Positions 36,782 through 45,436 of a stretch of 64,000 nt of DNA are shown in pieces. The stretch lies in NCBI GenBank assembly GCA_963841105.1, contig CAWJCB010000011.1, forward strand, positions 293,939 through 357,938. The letters are read 5' to 3'. The position numbers were made by a program, and so were the translations under genes. This stretch comes from VAZQ01 sp963841105. Lineage in GTDB: Bacteria; Pseudomonadota; Alphaproteobacteria; Rhizobiales; Xanthobacteraceae. The notes under the pieces were generated by a model, which saw only the letters and a list, made by a program, of their open reading frames with translations, ran no database searches and was not told the origin of the DNA. Each line of letters begins with the position of its first letter. Within the stretch, counting starts at the first letter, position 1.

Positions 36782-37135
36782 ATGACCCGAACGATACCGC
36801 TCTTCCTGCTTGCGCTCGGTTGCACGCTCGTGGGCGCCGCAACCGATGTTGCTCGCGCGCAGATCGCGCGCGGCGCCGCAATCAGCAGCATCGCGCCGAG
36901 CTATGTCCTGGCGCAATCGCGCCCGCGGCGCGCCCGCACACGCATTCGCGTCATGCCGGCGTATCCCTACCGGCTTTATTCCACCGACTATCCCGTCCCG
37001 TACAAATACGAATATCCCGGGCCGGGCGCCGTGCGCCAATGCAGGTCATGGCTTGCTGCGGAGGATCGCGCGAGCGGCAGCGTGATTGTGCCAAGGATGC
37101 GCTGCCGGTGGGAGCCAGGAGTCAGTAATCAGTAA
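36782..37135 (+). CDS. Small secreted hypothetical protein
   Basis: About 117 residues from the ATG behind GAGGCAGCTGAG. Signal peptide MTRTIPLFLLALGCTLVGA. The mature part is Arg-rich then Tyr/Pro-rich (YPYRLYSTDYPVPYKYEYPGP) with CRSW and RMRCRWEPG near the end. Its last codons and stop lie inside a heptamer repeat, so the original C-terminus may have been altered. Confidence 0.55.
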   Translation: MTRTIPLFLLALGCTLVGAATDVARAQIARGAAISSIAPSYVLAQSRPRRARTRIRVMPAYPYRLYSTDYPVPYKYEYPGPGAVRQCRSWLAAEDRASGSVIVPRMRCRWEPGVSNQ

Positions 37136-37219
37136 TCAGTAATCAGATAGAGCGCGGAGCCGTGGCGAGCCCACCGCTAAGCGCTGAACTGATTACTGAT
37201 TACTGATTACCGATTACTG
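37123..37219. repeat. Large inverted repeat built of CAGTAAT heptamers
   Basis: Three-plus CAGTAAT heptamers at 37123-37146 face at least four inverted CTGATTA heptamers at 37189-37219. Bases 37125-37146 pair perfectly with 37189-37210, a 22-bp stem with a 42-nt loop. The AT-rich repeat stands out from its GC-rich surroundings and separates convergent genes; it supplies the stop of the left gene and touches that of leuC. Confidence 0.85.
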
Positions 37220-37220
37220 A

Positions 37221-38624
37221 CTACTGCCATTCCCGCACGTTGACGAAACGGCCGGCGATCGCCGCCGCCGCGGCCATGGCGGGCGAGACCAGATGGGTGC
37301 GGCCTTTGTAGCCCTGCCGCCCTTCGAAGTTGCGGTTTGACGTCGAGGCGCACCGCTCGCCCGGGGCAAGCTTGTCCGGGTTCATGGCGAGACACATGGA
37401 GCAGCCGGGTTCGCGCCACTCGAAGCCGGCCTTGAGCAGGATGCGGTCAAGACCTTCCGCTTCCGCCTGCTCCTTCACCAGCCCGGAGCCCGGCACGACC
37501 ATCGCCTTGACATTCGGATTGACGCGCTTGCCATCCACCACGCGCGCAACCGCGCGCAGGTCCTCGATGCGGGCATTGGTGCACGAGCCGATGAACACGC
37601 GATCGAGCGCAATGTCGGTGATCCTCTCCCCGCCCTTGAGGCCCATATAGGCGAGCGAGGTCTCCGCGGCGCGGCGCTTGTTCTCGTCGGTGATGTCTTG
37701 CGGCCGCGGCACCCGGCCGGTGACGGAGATCACCTGCTCGGGGCTCGTTCCCCAGGTCACCAGCGGTGGAAGCTTCGCCGCATCAAGCCGGATCTCGCGG
37801 TCGAAATGCGCGTCGTCATCAGAGCGCAGGGTTTCCCAGTAACGCATGGCTTCGTCCCACAGCTCGCCTTTCGGCGCGCGCGGGCGATCCTTGAGGTAGG
37901 CGAAGGCCTTCTCGTCGGGAGCTATGAAGCCGGCTTTGGCGCCGCCCTCGACCGACATGTTGCAGACGGTCATGCGGCCTTCCATGGAGAGCGAGCGGAT
38001 CGTCTCCCCCGCATATTCCAGCGCATACCCGGTGCCTCCGGCGGTGCCGATCTCGCCGATGATGGCGAGAATGATGTCCTTGGCGGTGACGCCCGGCGGC
38101 AGCTTGCCGTCGATGACGGCGCGCATGTTCTTCGACTTGGTCTGGATCAGCGTCTGCGTGGCGAGCACATGCTCGACCTCGGAGGTGCCGATGCCGTAGG
38201 CAAGCGCGCCGAAGGCGCCGTGGGTCGCGGTATGGCTGTCGCCGCAAACGAGCGTGGTGCCGGGCAGCGTAAAACCCTGCTCGGGGCCGATGATGTGCAC
38301 GATGCCCTGACGCCGATCGTGCTCGTTGAAATATTCGAGCCCGAACAGCTTGGCGTTCTCCGCGAGATAGGCGATCTGCGCCGCGCTTTGCGGATCCGGA
38401 TTGGGCGCGTTGCGATCCGTGGTGGGCACGTTGTGGTCGACCACGCACAGCGTCTTCTCCGGCGCGCGCACAGTCCTGCCGGAGAGCCGCAGGCCCTCGA
38501 ATGCCTGTGGACTCGTTACTTCATGCACCAGATGCCGGTCGATGTAGATGAGGCAGGTACCGTCCGGCTGCTCATCTACAAGGTGATCTTCCCAAATCCT
38601 GTCGTACAGCGTGCGAGGGGCCAT
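37221..38624 (-). CDS. leuC: 3-isopropylmalate dehydratase large subunit
   Basis: 467 residues. Aconitase-type active site features: VDHNVPTTDRN, CGDSHTATHGAFGALAYGIGTSEVEHVLATQTL across the first cluster cysteine, VFIGSCTNARIEDLRA with another, and EPGCSMCLAMNPDKL with the CxxC pair of the 4Fe-4S cluster. Partner of LeuD. It follows rplS by one base on the same strand, an arrangement familiar in Rhizobiales. Confidence 0.97.
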   Translation of the reverse strand: MAPRTLYDRIWEDHLVDEQPDGTCLIYIDRHLVHEVTSPQAFEGLRLSGRTVRAPEKTLCVVDHNVPTTDRNAPNPDPQSAAQIAYLAENAKLFGLEYFNEHDRRQGIVHIIGPEQGFTLPGTTLVCGDSHTATHGAFGALAYGIGTSEVEHVLATQTLIQTKSKNMRAVIDGKLPPGVTAKDIILAIIGEIGTAGGTGYALEYAGETIRSLSMEGRMTVCNMSVEGGAKAGFIAPDEKAFAYLKDRPRAPKGELWDEAMRYWETLRSDDDAHFDREIRLDAAKLPPLVTWGTSPEQVISVTGRVPRPQDITDENKRRAAETSLAYMGLKGGERITDIALDRVFIGSCTNARIEDLRAVARVVDGKRVNPNVKAMVVPGSGLVKEQAEAEGLDRILLKAGFEWREPGCSMCLAMNPDKLAPGERCASTSNRNFEGRQGYKGRTHLVSPAMAAAAAIAGRFVNVREWQ

Positions 38625-38625
38625 C

Positions 38626-39033
38626 CTACTCCGCAGCCTTGTCCATGGGCTCCGCTTTCTGCTCGGCGCCGCGATGCTCCTGCTTTTCGGCGATCCGCGC
38701 GGCCTTGCCGCGACGGCCGCGCAGGTAATAGAGCTTGGCGCGGCGCACCTTGCCGCGGCGCACGACCTTGATGGAGTTGATCATCGGCGAATAGAGCGGA
38801 AATACGCGCTCCACCCCCTCGCCGTAGGAAATCTTGCGCACTGTGAAATTCTCGTTGAGGCCGGCGCCGGCCCGCCCGATGCACACGCCTTCGTAGGCCT
38901 GAATGCGGGTGCGCTCGCCTTCGACCACCTTGTAGTTGACGAGAACCGTGTCGCCCGGCCCGAACTCGGGGATCTGCTTGCCGGCGGAAAGCTTGGTCAC
39001 CTGCTCTTTTTCGAGCTGTTGAATGAGGTTCAT
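38626..39033 (-). CDS. rplS: Ribosomal protein L19
   Basis: 135 residues from the Met giving MNLIQQLEKEQVTKL. Contains FGPGDTVLVNYKVVEGERTRIQAYEGV-type start and the conserved VERVFPLYSPMINSIKVVRRGKVRRAKLYYLRGRRGKAARI ending. A charged 20-residue tail (EKQEHRGAEQKAEPMDKAAE) extends beyond the core, as often in Rhizobiales. Fourth gene of rpsP-rimM-trmD-rplS. Confidence 0.97.
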   Translation of the reverse strand: MNLIQQLEKEQVTKLSAGKQIPEFGPGDTVLVNYKVVEGERTRIQAYEGVCIGRAGAGLNENFTVRKISYGEGVERVFPLYSPMINSIKVVRRGKVRRAKLYYLRGRRGKAARIAEKQEHRGAEQKAEPMDKAAE

Positions 39034-39155
39034 GGGACTACTCCGTCGGCGCAATCCGAATGACGCGCGCATTTCGCGTTGTCTGGGTCGGGCGAGCTTC
39101 TACGATACGGCGCGCCTTTTGTCACCCGCCTGGGCAATTTCGCCTTCCCGGGCCT

Positions 39156-39884
39156 TCACTGGCGCGAGGAACGACCGGCCAGGTAAGCCGCCCAGAGATC
39201 GGGGCGGCGATCCCGGGTGATCCGCTCGGCCTCGGCGCGCCGCCAGGCGGCCACCTTGGCGTGATCGCCGCTGGTCAGCGTCGGCGGAATGGATCGGCCT
39301 TCCCAGATCTGCGGCCGGGTATATTGCGGGTATTCCAGAAGGCCATGCGCGAAGCTTTCTTCCTCGCCCGAGGCGGGCTTGCCCATCACCCCGGGAAGGA
39401 GCCGCACGCAGGCATCGAGGAGAGCCAGCGCCGCAATCTCCCCGCCGGAAAGCACGTAGTCGCCCAGCGATATCTCATCGAGCTGGCGCGCCTCGATGAG
39501 GCGCTCGTCGACGCCCTCGAAGCGTCCGCACAGAACGATGGCGCCCGGTCCCCGCGCCAGGGCCGCGACCCGCGCTTGCGTGAGAGGCTTGCCGCGCGCG
39601 CTCAGCAACAGCCGGGGCCGGGCATCTCCTGGCGCCGCTGCCGCGTCGAGCGCGCGGGCGAGCACGTCGGCGCGCATCACCATTCCAGGGCCGCCACCCG
39701 CCGGGGTGTCATCGACGGAACGATGCCGGTCGCCGGCGTAATTGCGGATATCGATCGGCTCAATCGCCCAGACGGCAGCCGCGAGCGCCTTGCCCGCGAG
39801 GCTCGTGCCAAGAGGCCCGGGAAACATTTCGGGGAAGATGGTGAGGACGCTGGCGCGCCACATGGCAAAGCCTTCCGGCATCAT
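39156..39884 (-). CDS. trmD: tRNA (guanine-N1)-methyltransferase
   Basis: 242 residues, or 235 if begun at the inner Met giving MWRASVLTIFPEMFPG. SPOUT knot motifs: VDDTPAGGGPGMVMRADVLARAL, IVLCGRFEGVDERLIEA, LGDYVLSGGEIAALALLDACVRLLPGV. Methylates G37 of tRNAs to prevent frameshifting. The start overlaps the rimM stop (ATGA), showing coupling. Confidence 0.96.
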   Translation of the reverse strand: MMPEGFAMWRASVLTIFPEMFPGPLGTSLAGKALAAAVWAIEPIDIRNYAGDRHRSVDDTPAGGGPGMVMRADVLARALDAAAAPGDARPRLLLSARGKPLTQARVAALARGPGAIVLCGRFEGVDERLIEARQLDEISLGDYVLSGGEIAALALLDACVRLLPGVMGKPASGEEESFAHGLLEYPQYTRPQIWEGRSIPPTLTSGDHAKVAAWRRAEAERITRDRRPDLWAAYLAGRSSRQ

Positions 39885-40391
39885 CCCTGGGCCGCATCTT
39901 GTGGTAGCTCAACAACAATGGTTCCCCCGGCCAGATCGATCTCCGGCACGCACGCCTGCGTGAAGGGCAGCAGGATGCCCGCGCCGCTCGCCGCAAGCCG
40001 CAGTTCGACAATAGGGCCGGCGCCAAAATCATGCACCGCCAGCACCGTGCCGATCTCCTCGGCCTGCGGTCGTCACCGCCCGCAGCCCGATGAGGTCAAC
40101 GTGGTAGAACTCCTCCGTGTCCGGCGGCGGCAGGCGTTCCCGCGGAATAAAGAGCTTGAGGCCGGCGAGGCGCTCGGCGGCGTCGCGATCGCAAACGCCG
40201 TGCAATCGCGCCACGAGATGGCCTTTACCCGGTCGCAGCGCCTCGATCACGAAATGCACTGCGCCGTCTTCGCTCTCCAGTGGAGCATAGTCCCGGAGCG
40301 CCATGGGGTCCGCCGTGAAGGATTTAAGTTTCACCTCGCCGCGAATGCCATGCGCGCCCCCGATCCGGGCTACGCAGATGCGGGCGGCCAT
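39881..40391 (-). CDS. rimM: Ribosome maturation factor RimM, one apparent frameshift
   Basis: Starts MAARICVARIGGAHGIRGEVKLKSF, the typical RimM N-terminus, through LFIPRERLPPPDTEEFYHVDLIGLRA. Near 40065 a one-base surplus shifts the frame; the PRC-barrel half then continues EEIGTVLAVHDFGAGPIVEL and FTQACVPEIDLAGG to the TGA at 39881. Restored length about 170 residues is right. Needed for 16S processing, so a real null is unlikely in this position between rpsP and trmD. Confidence 0.9.
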
Positions 40392-40444
40392 CTGATCCGC
40401 GCATGTCCGCAGGGGCAAGGCATGCCTCGCCCCTGCTTGATGGC

Positions 40445-40828
40445 TCAGCTCGCCGGAGCCGCGGCCTTGGCAGCAGCCGCGGCCTTGGCGGCCGCCGCGG
40501 CCTTGACCGCTTCCTCCGCACGCGCCTTGCGTTCCTTGCGCGGGACGGCACGGATCGGATTGTTGCGCTTTTCGCGCGTCATTACGCCGGCCGCATCGAG
40601 AAAACGCTGGACGCGATCGGTGGGGAGCGCGCCCTTGGCGAGCCACGCCTTGGCTTTCTCCAGATCGAGCTTGAGGCGCTCGGTCTTGTCCTTCGGCAAC
40701 AGCGGATTGAAATAGCCAAGCCGCTCGATGAAACGGCCGTCGCGCGGCGAGCGGCTGTCGGCGATGACGATGTGATAGACCGGCCGCTTCTTCGTGCCGG
40801 CGCGCGCTAGTCGAATTCTCAGTGACAT
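40445..40828 (-). CDS. rpsP: Ribosomal protein S16
   Basis: 127 residues. MSLRIRLARAGTKKRPVYHIVIADSRSPRDGRFIE and LGYFNPLLPKD are diagnostic. The C-terminus is an Ala/Lys-rich low-complexity tail (AAAAAKAAAAAKAAAPAS) frequent in alphaproteobacterial S16. First gene of the rpsP-rimM-trmD-rplS unit. Confidence 0.97.
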   Translation of the reverse strand: MSLRIRLARAGTKKRPVYHIVIADSRSPRDGRFIERLGYFNPLLPKDKTERLKLDLEKAKAWLAKGALPTDRVQRFLDAAGVMTREKRNNPIRAVPRKERKARAEEAVKAAAAAKAAAAAKAAAPAS

Positions 40829-40860
40829 GATCTTTTCTTTCTTCCCGTTGTGTCCGACCC

Positions 40861-40957
40861 CAGATCGTCATGGCCGTGCTCGTCACGGCCATCCACGTCT
40901 TCTTGGCCGCAGAAACAAGTCGTGGATGGCCGGAACAAGTCCGGCCAGGACGATCTG
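40861..40957. repeat. Diverged GTCATGGCCG...CGGCCAGGACG repeat between ffh and rpsP
   Basis: Interrupted palindrome of the same type as 36092-36187: GATCGTCATGGCCG at the left, ATCCACGTCT and CGTGGATGGCCGG inside, CCGGCCAGGACGATC at the right. It fills most of the ffh-rpsP gap, which suggests it does not prevent read-through between essential genes. Confidence 0.6.
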
Positions 40958-40961
40958 ATGT

Positions 40962-42524
40962 TCATTTCTTCTTTCCCAATCCCGGGAGGCCGCCGAGGCC
41001 CGGCAGCTTTCCGCCGCCGAGGCCGGGAAGAAGTGGGCCGGAGCCGGGAAATTTCGGCGACAAACCCGTCATGCCCGGCGGAAGCCCGGAAAGCGGCGAG
41101 CCCGAACCTGGCATTCCCGGCACGCCGCCCGGCATCTTCTCCGCGAGTTTCTGCATCTGCTCGGGGCTGGGCATGCCGCCGCCAAAGCCCAGCATGTTGG
41201 CAAGCCCCGCCATCGGGCCGCGCTTGCCGCCGCCCATGGCCTTCATCACGTCCCCCATGGTGCGGTGCATCTTGAGCATGCGGTTGATGTCCTCGACCCT
41301 GGTCCCCGAGCCGGCGGCAATGCGCTTCTTGCGGCTCGCCTTGAGGATGTCGGGGCCGCGCCGCTCCCTGGGCGTCATGGAATCTATGATCGCGACCTGG
41401 CGCTTGAGCACGCGCTCATCGAGATTGGCCGCCGCCAGCTGATTCTTCATTTTCGCGATGCCGGGAAGCATGCCCATCAGGCCGGACATGCCGCCCATGT
41501 CCTTCATCGACATGAGTTGCTCGCGCAGGTCGCTCAGGTCGAATGCGCCCTTGCGCATTCTCTCGGCCACCCGGGCTGCCTTCTCCGCGTCGATGGTTGC
41601 AGCCGCCTTCTCCACAAGGGTGACGATGTCGCCCATGCCGAGAATGCGGTCGGCGATGCGCGAGGGATGAAAATCCTCCAGCGCGTCCATCTGTTCGCCG
41701 GTGCCCATGAGCTTGATGGGCTTGCCGGTCACCGCGCGCATGGACAAGGCGGCGCCGCCGCGGCCGTCCCCATCCACCCGCGTGAGCACGATCCCTGTGA
41801 GCCCGACACGCTCGTCGAACGAGCGCGCCAGATTGACCGCGTCCTGCCCGGTCAGCGCGTCGGCCACGAGCAGCACCTCGTGCGGATTTGCCGCCTGCTT
41901 GACCTCAGCCGCCTCAGCCATCATGGCGGCATCGAGGGTGGTACGGCCGGCGGTATCGAGAAGGACGACGTCGTAACCGCCGAGACGGCCGGCTTGCAGA
42001 GCGCGCCGCGTGATCTGCGCGGGCTGCTGTCCCGCGACGACCGGCAGCGTATCGACGCCGACCTGCTTGCCCAGGACTGCGAGCTGCTCCATGGCCGCCG
42101 GGCGGCGGACGTCGAGCGAGGCCATGAGCACTTTGCGCTTCGCCTGCTCGGCAAGGCGTTTCGCGAGCTTGGCCGTCGTTGTCGTCTTGCCCGAGCCTTG
42201 CAGCCCGACCATCATGACCGCCACCGGGGCGGCGGCATTGAGGTCGATGGGCTCGCCATGGGCGCCCAGCATCTCGATCAGCTGGTCATGCACGATCTTC
42301 ACCACCATCTGGCCGGGAGTGACCGACTTGATCACTTCCACGCCGACGGCATGACCTTTCACCTTATCGACAAAGCCGCGCACCACATCGAGGGCGACGT
42401 CGGCTTCAAGGAGTGCGCGCCGCACTTCGCGCAGCGCCGCGTTGACGTCCGCGTCCGTCAGCGCGCCGCGCCGGGTCAAGCGGTCGAGGATGCCGCTCAG
42501 CCGTTCCGAGAGCGAATCGAACAT
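40962..42524 (-). CDS. ffh: Signal recognition particle protein Ffh
   Basis: 520 residues. N domain (LSGILDRLTRRGALTDADVNAALREVRRALLEADVAL order), G domain with P-loop GLQGSGKTTTTAKLA, DTAGR, and LTRVDGDGRGGAALS. The M domain with RIAAGSGTRVEDINRMLK binds 4.5S RNA and is Met-rich near the end. The tail is an extended Gly/Pro/Leu repeat region (PGMPGSGSPLSGLPPGMTG, GLGGGKLPGLGGLPGLGKKK), longer than in E. coli. Targets membrane proteins cotranslationally. Confidence 0.97.
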   Translation of the reverse strand: MFDSLSERLSGILDRLTRRGALTDADVNAALREVRRALLEADVALDVVRGFVDKVKGHAVGVEVIKSVTPGQMVVKIVHDQLIEMLGAHGEPIDLNAAAPVAVMMVGLQGSGKTTTTAKLAKRLAEQAKRKVLMASLDVRRPAAMEQLAVLGKQVGVDTLPVVAGQQPAQITRRALQAGRLGGYDVVLLDTAGRTTLDAAMMAEAAEVKQAANPHEVLLVADALTGQDAVNLARSFDERVGLTGIVLTRVDGDGRGGAALSMRAVTGKPIKLMGTGEQMDALEDFHPSRIADRILGMGDIVTLVEKAAATIDAEKAARVAERMRKGAFDLSDLREQLMSMKDMGGMSGLMGMLPGIAKMKNQLAAANLDERVLKRQVAIIDSMTPRERRGPDILKASRKKRIAAGSGTRVEDINRMLKMHRTMGDVMKAMGGGKRGPMAGLANMLGFGGGMPSPEQMQKLAEKMPGGVPGMPGSGSPLSGLPPGMTGLSPKFPGSGPLLPGLGGGKLPGLGGLPGLGKKK

Positions 42525-42552
42525 CTTTCTGCCTTCTAACCGGGTCCTGAGA

Positions 42553-42834
42553 CCTCGTCCTGAGGAGCGTGCGCAGCACGCCCAAGCGGGCGCTCCTCAG
42601 GATGAGGCTGTGCGAGCAACAAAGTCGCCCGAGGGCGCATCGCGCTGTCGGGCGTTGGCCTCCAGTCTCCTGGACTGGTCGGCGGGTCTAGTCACGGGCT
42701 CTTGGCGAGAGCGCGCGGAACGTATGGACGCGGGCGGCGCAAGTCAAGAAAAGGGCAGTAGGGCGGATTAGCGTTAGCGTAATCCGCCGAAAGCGGCGGG
42801 TTACGGCGCGAAAGACGCGCCTAACCCGCCCTAC
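42553..42834. repeat. Two dispersed palindromes between ffh and kdpE-like gene
   Basis: The first (42553-42607) has arms CCTCGTCCTGAGGAGCG and CGCTCCTCAGGATGAGG, 16 of 17 positions paired. The second (42758-42834) runs GTAGGGCGGATTAGCG ... TAATCCGCC ... CTAACCCGCCCTAC. Both are styles common between genes of Rhizobiales. The second overlaps the 3' end of the response regulator and supplies its stop codon. Confidence 0.7.
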
Positions 42835-43553
42835 GCCGACATCGGCGCGGGAGCGGCGGTCTCCGGGGCGACCAGGCGGTAGCCGACGCCAAGCTCGGTC
42901 AACAGCATGCGCGGCTGGGTCGGATCGGCCTCGATCTTCTGCCGCAGCTTGCGCATGAATATGCGTAGATAGTGCGTATCGTTGAGGTGTGGCGAGCCCC
43001 AGACTTCCTTGAGCAGGAACTGGTGTGTCACCACGTTGCCGGCGTGCTGCGCAAGCAATTGCAGCAGCCGGTACTCTTTCGGCGTAAGCCCCACGCGCGA
43101 TCCGTCAATGGTGACGAGGCGCGCAGCCAGATCAATCGCCAGCGGTCCGATCTTGACCACCGGCTCGCCGGTCGAGACGCGCACGTGACGCCGCATGGCG
43201 GCGTGAGCGCGCGCCAGCAGCTCCGCCATTCCGAAGGGTTTGACGACGTAGTCGTCCGCCCCGCTTTCCAGGAGCCGCACCTTTTCCGCTTCGTTCGAGC
43301 GCACCGAAAGCACGATGAGCGGCACGCTGGACCAGCTGCGCAGCCGCTCCAGCACTTCGCCCCCGTCCATGTCCGGCAGTCCAAGATCGAGGATGACGAG
43401 GTCCGGCGCCTTGAGGGTCGCCAGGCGCACCGCCTCGTTGGCGGTCTCGGCGTCCTGGACGGTGAAGCCGTCGAGCTCAAAGCCGGCGCGCAGGAAGCGC
43501 CGGATCTGCACTTCATCGTCCACGACGAGGACAAGCGGATTGGCTTTAGTCAT
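42831..43553 (-). CDS. OmpR/PhoB-type response regulator, KdpE-like
   Basis: About 240 residues from the Met giving MTKANPLVLVVDDE; a longer frame adds 35 residues of no sense. Receiver domain with Asp-Asp at 12-13, phosphoacceptor Asp56 in LVILDLGLPDMDGG, and Lys in DDYVVKPFGMAELLAR. Winged-helix output with LTPKEYRLLQLLAQHAGNVVTHQFLLKEVWG and THYLRIFMRKLRQKIE, the KdpE pattern. Overlaps the sensor gene by 8 bases. No kdpFABC potassium pump is in the window. Confidence 0.88.
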   Translation of the reverse strand: MTKANPLVLVVDDEVQIRRFLRAGFELDGFTVQDAETANEAVRLATLKAPDLVILDLGLPDMDGGEVLERLRSWSSVPLIVLSVRSNEAEKVRLLESGADDYVVKPFGMAELLARAHAAMRRHVRVSTGEPVVKIGPLAIDLAARLVTIDGSRVGLTPKEYRLLQLLAQHAGNVVTHQFLLKEVWGSPHLNDTHYLRIFMRKLRQKIEADPTQPRMLLTELGVGYRLVAPETAAPAPMSA

Positions 43554-45075
43554 CCGGGCCGACCTCCGGCTCGCTCGCCAGCGCTGGAAACGGCAAGTGT
43601 ATGGCAACGGTGGCGCCGTGATCCACACCCCCGCTTGCGGCATCGATCTTGCCGCCATTGGCGCTCACGAAAGCCTGCGCGATCCACAGGCCCAGGCCGG
43701 AGCCGGACGTCGTGGAAATCTGCCGCGGGCCGCGGAAGAACCTGTCGTAAATCTGTGCGCTCTCTTCCGCCGTCAATCCGGCGCCTTCGTCGCGAACGGA
43801 AAGCACAACATGGCTGCCGTTCCTCTTCGCCGAGATTCTGATCGGCGAGCCGGCGGGCGAATATTTCGCCGCATTGTCGACAATCTGCACGAAGGCCTGC
43901 TCCACCAGGACGGCATCGACATAAATGAGCGGAAGGTTCGCATCCACATCGAGCATCACATGGTGTCCTGACAGGTGCCGGCGCCGGCGCTCGAGTGCGG
44001 AGTTCACGATGTCCTGCGGCTCGATCCACTCGTTGCGTGGCTTGACCTGCTGCCGGCTGATCCGGGTCGCGTCGAGGAGGTTCTGGATATCGTTGTTGAG
44101 ACGCTCCGATTCGTCGCGCACCACGGCGGCAAGAGAGATGAGCCGCGGGTCGGCCGCAATCGCGGGCGAATTGCTCAAGACCGTGGCTGCGCCAAGGATG
44201 GAAGCGAGCGGCGTGCGCAATTCGTGCGAGACGGACCCGATCAACGCTTCCCGCAGGAGCTCGGTCTCGGAGCGCATCTTGGCGTCATCGAGCGCGCGCG
44301 CCACGTCGAGTCGTTCGAGAGTGGCGGCGGCGTCGGCCAGTACATCGTTGACGCGCTGGCTCACCTCGTCGACGTTGCTGGCGGGCACGCTGCCGAGATC
44401 GATGGCGATGACGCCGAACGCCGCGTTCTCCTGCGAGACGCGGCGCACCAGCCAGATGTCTCCGGCTCCGTCGTCGACGGTGGTGGCGGGAATTCGTCCG
44501 TCCTGTACGTCGGCAATGGCGCGGTGCACGCGCTCCGTGAGCGCGGTCGGCTCCGATGGCGTGCCGCCTTGCCGGCCGCCGGCGCCGAACAACACGACCT
44601 TGCGCTGGACGAGATTGGCGAGGTGCTCCTCGATGGCGCGATAGATATCGCCGGCCGAAGATGCGACCGCCAGCCGCCGGGAGAATGCGTAGAGGTCGCC
44701 CATCTCCTTTTCACGTTTGCGGGCGATCTCGGTTTGCTGCTTCATGGAATTCGCGAGGTGACTGGTCACGGCGGCGACGACCATGAAGAGCAGGAGAATG
44801 AGGATCTCGTTCGGCCGCGCGACAAAGAAGCTGTAATACGGGCTGAAGAAGAAGTATCCCGACATCAGCACGCCGGCCACGGCCGCGACCAGGGCCGGAA
44901 CCAGTCCGAGATGCCAGCCGGCGAGCAGGACGGGCAGCAGATAAACCGCCGAGCCGCGGCGGACTTCGAGGGACTGCGCCAGTGCATAGACGACGAGCGT
45001 CGTCGCGGCGACCATCAGCAGAGCGATGGCGCTGCCGCGCAGCTCGCGCTTGATTCGTGCGAAGCGAACCGCCAA
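43546..45075 (-). CDS. DUF4118 sensor histidine kinase, KdpD-like without the N-terminal KdpD domain
   Basis: 509 residues. Four membrane helices in the first 105 residues form the DUF4118 region, followed by a GAF-like stretch (SSAGDIYRAIEEHLANLVQRK). HisKA with His284 in SVSHELRTPLASI; N box in VEQAFVQIVDNAAKYSP; G boxes in VRDEGAGLTAEE and GSGLGLWIAQAFVSANGG. Full KdpD has about 900 residues with an N-terminal cytosolic sensor/USP part; that is missing here. Likely senses a membrane or ion cue with the KdpE-like partner; the signal is unknown. Confidence 0.88.
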   Translation of the reverse strand: MAVRFARIKRELRGSAIALLMVAATTLVVYALAQSLEVRRGSAVYLLPVLLAGWHLGLVPALVAAVAGVLMSGYFFFSPYYSFFVARPNEILILLLFMVVAAVTSHLANSMKQQTEIARKREKEMGDLYAFSRRLAVASSAGDIYRAIEEHLANLVQRKVVLFGAGGRQGGTPSEPTALTERVHRAIADVQDGRIPATTVDDGAGDIWLVRRVSQENAAFGVIAIDLGSVPASNVDEVSQRVNDVLADAAATLERLDVARALDDAKMRSETELLREALIGSVSHELRTPLASILGAATVLSNSPAIAADPRLISLAAVVRDESERLNNDIQNLLDATRISRQQVKPRNEWIEPQDIVNSALERRRRHLSGHHVMLDVDANLPLIYVDAVLVEQAFVQIVDNAAKYSPAGSPIRISAKRNGSHVVLSVRDEGAGLTAEESAQIYDRFFRGPRQISTTSGSGLGLWIAQAFVSANGGKIDAASGGVDHGATVAIHLPFPALASEPEVGPDD

Positions 45076-45136
45076 CGCTTTTCCTTTCTCGCGCCCCCCG
45101 CCCGAGCATAGTACGGCATGAAAGGACGGTCAGTAC

Positions 45137-45405
45137 TACCTCCCCCTGCAAGGGCAGGGCTATCGCATGTGGCCACGGACCCCCTCACCCGGCCGCTTAC
45201 GCGGCCGACCTCTCCCCGACGGGGAGAGGTCAACCGAGTGTGTGACACAGCTCGAGAACATTCTCCCTGGGTTGAGAGGTTCACCGCACGAGCGATGGAC
45301 GCGATTACCTCTCCCCGCCGGGGAGAGGTCGGCGCCAAAGGCGCCGGGTGAGGGGGCGAGCATGCCAAATGCGATTCCCCTGAAAGGGGGAGGTATATTC
45401 GAGTG
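45137..45405. repeat. Mosaic of inverted intergenic repeats
   Basis: A unit CCCCCTCACCCGGCCGC ... ACCTCTCCCC..GGGGAGAGGT (45180-45230) is followed by its inverted version ACCTCTCCCC..GGGGAGAGGT ... CGGGTGAGGGGG (45307-45356). Outer pieces (45137 and about 45376-45396) resemble the ACCTCCCC hairpins of 3055-3190. The whole 270-bp gap between the sensor kinase and the DUF3108 gene is repeat. Confidence 0.7.
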
Positions 45406-45436
45406 TGTTGCTCGATCCGAGGCCCCTTATGCCGCG

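Noticed and set aside
37123..37219. CRISPR-like array
   Set aside because: Units are contiguous heptamers without spacers and are arranged as an inverted repeat.
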